Assembly (NCBI GenBank): GCA_903874575.1
Contig: CAIQSZ010000436.1
Location: 1-12,221, forward strand
Length of the DNA: 12,221 nt
Direction of reading: 5' to 3'
From: an uncultured Elusimicrobia bacterium
GTDB lineage: Bacteria > Elusimicrobiota > Elusimicrobia > UBA1565 > UBA9628
In this document: piece after piece, positions 9,468 to 12,221 of the stretch
Layout of the letters: each line of letters opens with the position of its first letter
Numbering within the stretch: the first letter of the stretch is position 1
Translations under genes and position numbers: made by a program
The notes under the pieces: model-generated
What the model was told of the DNA's origin: nothing
The model's database searches: none
Seen by the model: only the letters and a program-made list of their open reading frames with translations

Positions 9468-10175
9468 TCAGGCGTCGAAGCGATAGCCGAAGCCGCGCAC
9501 GGCGACGATCTTTTCGGCCGGCCGCCCCAGCTTTTGGCGCAGGTGGGACAGAGTGACGTCGATGACCTTCGTGGTCAGTTCCACTCCCGCATCGTAGCCC
9601 CAGACGTGCTGGAGCAGGAAGTCGCGGGTGAGCACGCGATTTCTGCGCGCGAGGAGAAACCACAACAGGTCGAACTCCTTGGCGGATAGGGGGACTTCCT
9701 TGTCCGCCACGTAGGACTTGCGGGAGTTTCGGTCCAGCTTGATTCCGGCGGCTTCCATGGTCGCGGGTTCGTCCCCTTTGCCGGCGCGGCGCAGGAGCGC
9801 CATCACGCGCGCGACCAATTCCTCGGTGTTGAAGGGCTTGGCGACGTAATCGTCGGCTCCGGTGCGCAGGCCCTGGACCTTATCGGCGACATCCTTTTGG
9901 GCGGTCAGGATGATGACGGGGGTCGCGGCCAGTTTCTCATCGCCGCGGATCTCGGCGAGCAGGGCCACGCCGTCGCCGTCCGGCAGGTTGCGGTCCAGGA
10001 TCAGCAACTCCGGCGGAGCTTTCTTGAGGCGCGCGCGGGCCTTCGCCAGGGTGTCGACCTCCTGCGCGTCGTAACCTTCGGCGCGCAGGACCTCCAGGAT
10101 GAGGTTCGCGGTCGCGGCTTGATCTTCGACGACGAGGATTTGAGCCTTGATCACGCGCGAGTCTAGCACATTCAC
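9468..10175 (-). CDS. OmpR/PhoB-family response regulator
   Basis: This 235-aa two-component regulator has an N-terminal receiver domain and a C-terminal winged-helix DNA-binding domain. Receiver residues are the acidic pair Glu17-Asp18, phospho-acceptor Asp61 in LILDRNLPDGDG, Thr91, Tyr110 and Lys113 (AKPF). The effector domain (about 145-235) shows VPLSAKEFDLLWFL, the HVWGYD turn, VIDVTLSHLRQKLG and the terminal RGFGYRF. It should control transcription after phosphorylation by a histidine kinase, but none lies in the window, so it is an orphan here. The GTG at 10173-10175 overlaps the carboxyltransferase stop as GTGA. The GTG at 10152-10154 (giving MIKAQILVVED) is an equally credible start, 5 nt after a TAGACT box. 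Neither has a Shine-Dalgarno sequence. Confidence 0.94.
   Translation of the reverse strand: MNVLDSRVIKAQILVVEDQAATANLILEVLRAEGYDAQEVDTLAKARARLKKAPPELLILDRNLPDGDGVALLAEIRGDEKLAATPVIILTAQKDVADKVQGLRTGADDYVAKPFNTEELVARVMALLRRAGKGDEPATMEAAGIKLDRNSRKSYVADKEVPLSAKEFDLLWFLLARRNRVLTRDFLLQHVWGYDAGVELTTKVIDVTLSHLRQKLGRPAEKIVAVRGFGYRFDA
10160..10168 (-). promoter_or_regulatory. Candidate extended -10 box inside the response-regulator start region
   Basis: TGCTAGACT on the minus strand has the extended -10 form. It ends 5 nt before GTG 10154, so a transcript starting at the usual distance would begin at or next to that codon. This would give the response regulator its own leaderless transcript in addition to read-through from the carboxyltransferase gene. 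Inference from sequence pattern only. Confidence 0.3.
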
Positions 10176-11767
10176 AGAGGGATGTTCCCGCGGTTTTCAT
10201 GGGCGCCGGGAAGGCGCTTATCCTTTAGGAAGCGCAGCGCGCGCACGACCTTGTAGCGCAGTTGCGCGGGCTCGATGACCTCGTCAAGGGAGCCCGTGGA
10301 CGCGGTTTGATACGGGGAGGCGAACTTCGCCGCGTACTCGGCGGAGAGCTTCGCTTTCAGCGCCAGTTTCTCGTCCTCGTTCTTGCACGCCGCGATGTCG
10401 CGCGAATAGAGGATCTCGACGGCTCCGGCCGGGCCCATCACCGCGATTTCCGCGCACGGCAGGGCGAAGTTGAAGTCTCCGCGCATGTGCTTGGAGCTCA
10501 TCGCGATGTACGCGCCGCCGTACGCCTTGCGCAGGATCACGGTGATCTTAGGGACCGTGGCCTCCGCGTACGCGTGGAGGATCTTCGCGCCGTGGCGGAT
10601 GATGCCGCCGTGCTCCTGCTGGACGCCGGGCCAATACCCGGGCACGTCGACCAAGGTCAGCACGGGTATATTGAAGGCGTTCAGCATGCGGATGAAGCGC
10701 GCGGCCTTGTCGGAGGCGTTGATGTCCAGCGCGCCGGCCAGGTGCGCGGGGTTGTTGGCCACGATGCCGACGACCTCCCCCCCCATGCGGCAGAAGCCGG
10801 TGACGATGTTCTTGGCGTAAGCGGACTGCACTTCGAAGAACTTGTGCTCGTCGGCGATCTGCCAAATGATGTGGTGGATGCGGTAGGGGCGGCGCGGGTC
10901 CAGATCGCACATCTTTTCCAGCAGGGGCACGGAGCGGCGTATCGGATCGGGATTGGCGACGCGCGGGGCCTTCTCGAAGCGGCTCTGCGGCAGGTAGCCC
11001 ACCAACTCGCGGACCTGGCGGAAGCAGTCGGGTTCGGACTTGGCGACGAAGTGGCAGACCCCGGACTTGGAGGAGTGCGCCTCGGAGCCGCCCAGGCCGT
11101 CGAAGCTGACCTCCTCGCCGGTCGCGGCCTTCACCACGTCGGGGCCGGTCACGAACATATGGCTGGTGCCCTCGACCATGAACACGAAGTCGGTGAGCGC
11201 GGGCGAGTACACGGCGCCTCCGGCGCAGGGCCCCAGGATCACGGATATTTGCGGGATGACGCCCGAGCTCTTCACGTTCCGGTAGAATATCTCCGCGTAG
11301 CCGTCGAGGGAATCCACCCCCTCTTGGATGCGCGCCCCGCCCGAATCCAGCAGGCCGATCACCGGCACGCGGTTCTCGTGCGCCAGGTCCATGATCTTGC
11401 AGATCTTTTGCGCGTGAGCCAGGCCCAGCGACCCCCCCAGCACCGTGAAGTCCTGCGCGTACACGCATACCTCCCGGCCGTTGATCTGGCCGAAGCCGGT
11501 GATGACGCCGTCGCCCGGTATATCCTTGTCCTTCAGTCCGAACTCGGTCGCGCGGGTGGAGACCAAGAGGTCCAACTCCTGGAAGCTGCCTTCGTCGAGC
11601 AGGTAGTGGATGCGTTCCCGCGCCGAGAACTTGCCCTTCGCTTTCTGGGCGTCGACGCGGGCCTTGCCGCCGCCCGCCATGGCCTTCTCGACGGCGGTCC
11701 TCAGATTCCGCACGCTCGCGGCGGGCGGGCGCGGGGACTTCGCGTTTTTGGCGGTTTCCAGTTCCAT
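10172..11767 (-). CDS. Acyl-CoA carboxylase, carboxyltransferase subunit (PccB/AccD5/MmdA type)
   Basis: This 531-aa protein is the carboxyltransferase of a biotin-dependent acyl-CoA carboxylase or of a related methylmalonyl-CoA decarboxylase. It transfers a carboxyl group between carboxybiotin and an acyl-CoA. Two crotonase-fold halves are visible, with the oxyanion glycine loops GPCAGGAVYSPALTD (about 179-193) and RKAYGGAYIAMSS (413-425), plus GGSLGL (111-116), LLDSGGARIQEGV (139-151), GGIIRHGAK (387-395) and the family's terminal NIPL. Ile421 occupies the position where propionyl-CoA carboxylases usually have Asp (Asp422 of Streptomyces PccB); ACC-type and decarboxylase relatives often carry Ile. 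No biotin carboxylase or biotin carrier lies in the window. ATG 11767 is chosen because GGGAG is 10 nt upstream. ATG 11776, overlapping the transferase stop as ATGA, is the alternative. Confidence 0.93.
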   Translation of the reverse strand: MELETAKNAKSPRPPAASVRNLRTAVEKAMAGGGKARVDAQKAKGKFSARERIHYLLDEGSFQELDLLVSTRATEFGLKDKDIPGDGVITGFGQINGREVCVYAQDFTVLGGSLGLAHAQKICKIMDLAHENRVPVIGLLDSGGARIQEGVDSLDGYAEIFYRNVKSSGVIPQISVILGPCAGGAVYSPALTDFVFMVEGTSHMFVTGPDVVKAATGEEVSFDGLGGSEAHSSKSGVCHFVAKSEPDCFRQVRELVGYLPQSRFEKAPRVANPDPIRRSVPLLEKMCDLDPRRPYRIHHIIWQIADEHKFFEVQSAYAKNIVTGFCRMGGEVVGIVANNPAHLAGALDINASDKAARFIRMLNAFNIPVLTLVDVPGYWPGVQQEHGGIIRHGAKILHAYAEATVPKITVILRKAYGGAYIAMSSKHMRGDFNFALPCAEIAVMGPAGAVEILYSRDIAACKNEDEKLALKAKLSAEYAAKFASPYQTASTGSLDEVIEPAQLRYKVVRALRFLKDKRLPGAHENRGNIPL

Positions 11768-11772
11768 GAGTT

Positions 11773-12221
11773 TCATTCTCCCGTGTAAGCGACGGCGACC
11801 ATCGCGGCGCCGGCGCGTTCGAAGCGGACCCGCACGCGCGGAGAGCCCAGCGCGCGCCAGACCTCGGCCGAGCGGCCCGCGTAGGCGATCTCTCCGTTGG
11901 TCTCGCGGACGCCGCGTGCGTCCGCGTCCAGCCCCAAGCCGAGCAATTTCAGCGCCGCTTCCTTCCCGGTCCATAGGCGCGCCTGCGCGGCGGGATCCGA
12001 CGCCGGCGCGGCGTCCTCCTCTCCCGGCGCCGCGACGAAGGCGATGACCTCGGGCGGGCGCGCGACGACGGTCTCCATGTCCACTCCGACGCGGCGCCCG
12101 GAGGCGGCTACGGCGCAGACCGCGCCTTCGGCGCCGTGCGACAACGAGAACCCGGGAGCGTCGGCCGGCGCGCCCGCCGGTAGGATCAGCGTCGGACGCC
12201 CGGCCTCGTCGTTGGACAGCA
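11773..12221 (-). CDS. Sfp-type 4'-phosphopantetheinyl transferase (5' end beyond the right edge)
   Basis: The visible 148 residues are the C-terminal part of an Sfp-family phosphopantetheinyl transferase, which loads the phosphopantetheine arm from CoA onto acyl or peptidyl carrier proteins. Three family motifs occur in order: GRPTL with FSLSH (P1 region), VGVDME (P2, with Mg-binding Asp and Glu) and LWTGKEAALKLLG (P3, WxxKEAxxK). The open frame continues past the window edge without a start codon; the TTG near 12144 lies inside the FSLSH motif and is not a plausible start. The stop overlaps ATG 11776 of the carboxyltransferase gene by ATGA, so the genes are coupled. The enzyme class serves fatty-acid, polyketide, nonribosomal-peptide or lysine pathways; which applies here cannot be told. 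Confidence 0.9.
   Translation of the reverse strand, partial: LSNDEAGRPTLILPAGAPADAPGFSLSHGAEGAVCAVAASGRRVGVDMETVVARPPEVIAFVAAPGEEDAAPASDPAAQARLWTGKEAALKLLGLGLDADARGVRETNGEIAYAGRSAEVWRALGSPRVRVRFERAGAAMVAVAYTGE

Noticed and set aside
9455..9475. Possible bidirectional terminator between the convergent DUF192 and response-regulator genes.
   Set aside because: Only 7 nt separate the stop codons, and I see no convincing stem-loop with a T-run.
10262..11788. A 508-codon open frame on the plus strand, and similar long antisense frames at 1994-2842, 5035-6273, 6135-7148 and 7710-8843 (-).
   Set aside because: They lie opposite genes with clear family motifs, have low-complexity Arg/Ala/Gly/Asp-rich composition and no recognisable domains. 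GC-rich codon bias suppresses stop codons on the opposite strand.
11777..11974. 66-residue N-terminal extension of the carboxyltransferase.
   Set aside because: It overlaps the transferase gene in another frame with Arg/Gly-rich composition and matches no family sequence.

Overview
This GC-rich window (roughly two-thirds G+C by eye) is densely coded. Intergenic gaps are very short and there are four 4-nt start/stop overlaps (ATGA or GTGA). No rRNA, tRNA, CRISPR array, insertion sequence or phage gene is visible, and no gene-free stretch longer than about 120 bases. Secreted solute-binding proteins with plain (non-lipoprotein) signal peptides point to a diderm, Gram-negative bacterium. The gene set and base composition would fit a lineage such as Elusimicrobiota or a myxobacteria-like group, but that is only an impression.

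Left block, minus strand (about 1-7296): one peptide-uptake operon read right to left. A 77-aa stand-alone Lrp/AsnC ligand-binding (RAM) domain comes first. It is followed by the two ATPases of an oligopeptide/dipeptide ABC importer (OppD-like, then OppF-like), a 735-aa OPT-family secondary transporter, and two tandem paralogous family-5 solute-binding proteins, the second cut by the left edge. No ABC permease genes are present in the window. The operon therefore mixes an ATP-driven and an ion-driven transporter, presumably for peptides or peptide-like compounds.

Middle, plus strand (7416-9460): a divergent 119-bp promoter region leads into a two-gene unit. The first gene encodes a membrane-anchored protein with an Ig-like region and a probable TIM-barrel, glycosidase-like domain. 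The second encodes a small secreted DUF192 protein. The genes overlap by ATGA.

Right block, minus strand (9468-12221): an Sfp-type 4'-phosphopantetheinyl transferase (5' end beyond the right edge), then a biotin-dependent acyl-CoA carboxyltransferase (PccB/AccD5/MmdA type), then an OmpR/PhoB-type response regulator. All three abut or overlap. Transferase plus carboxyltransferase suggests a link to fatty-acid or polyketide-type chemistry, but no synthase lies in the window.

Most genes belong to known families. The points most worth following are the probable non-AUG start of the second solute-binding gene, a recurring TGNTAGAMT motif at gene starts that may be an extended -10 box (sometimes with leaderless starts), the mixed ABC/OPT operon headed by a DNA-binding-less RAM protein, and the uncharacterised barrel/DUF192 pair. 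I did not find a clear new multi-gene system.
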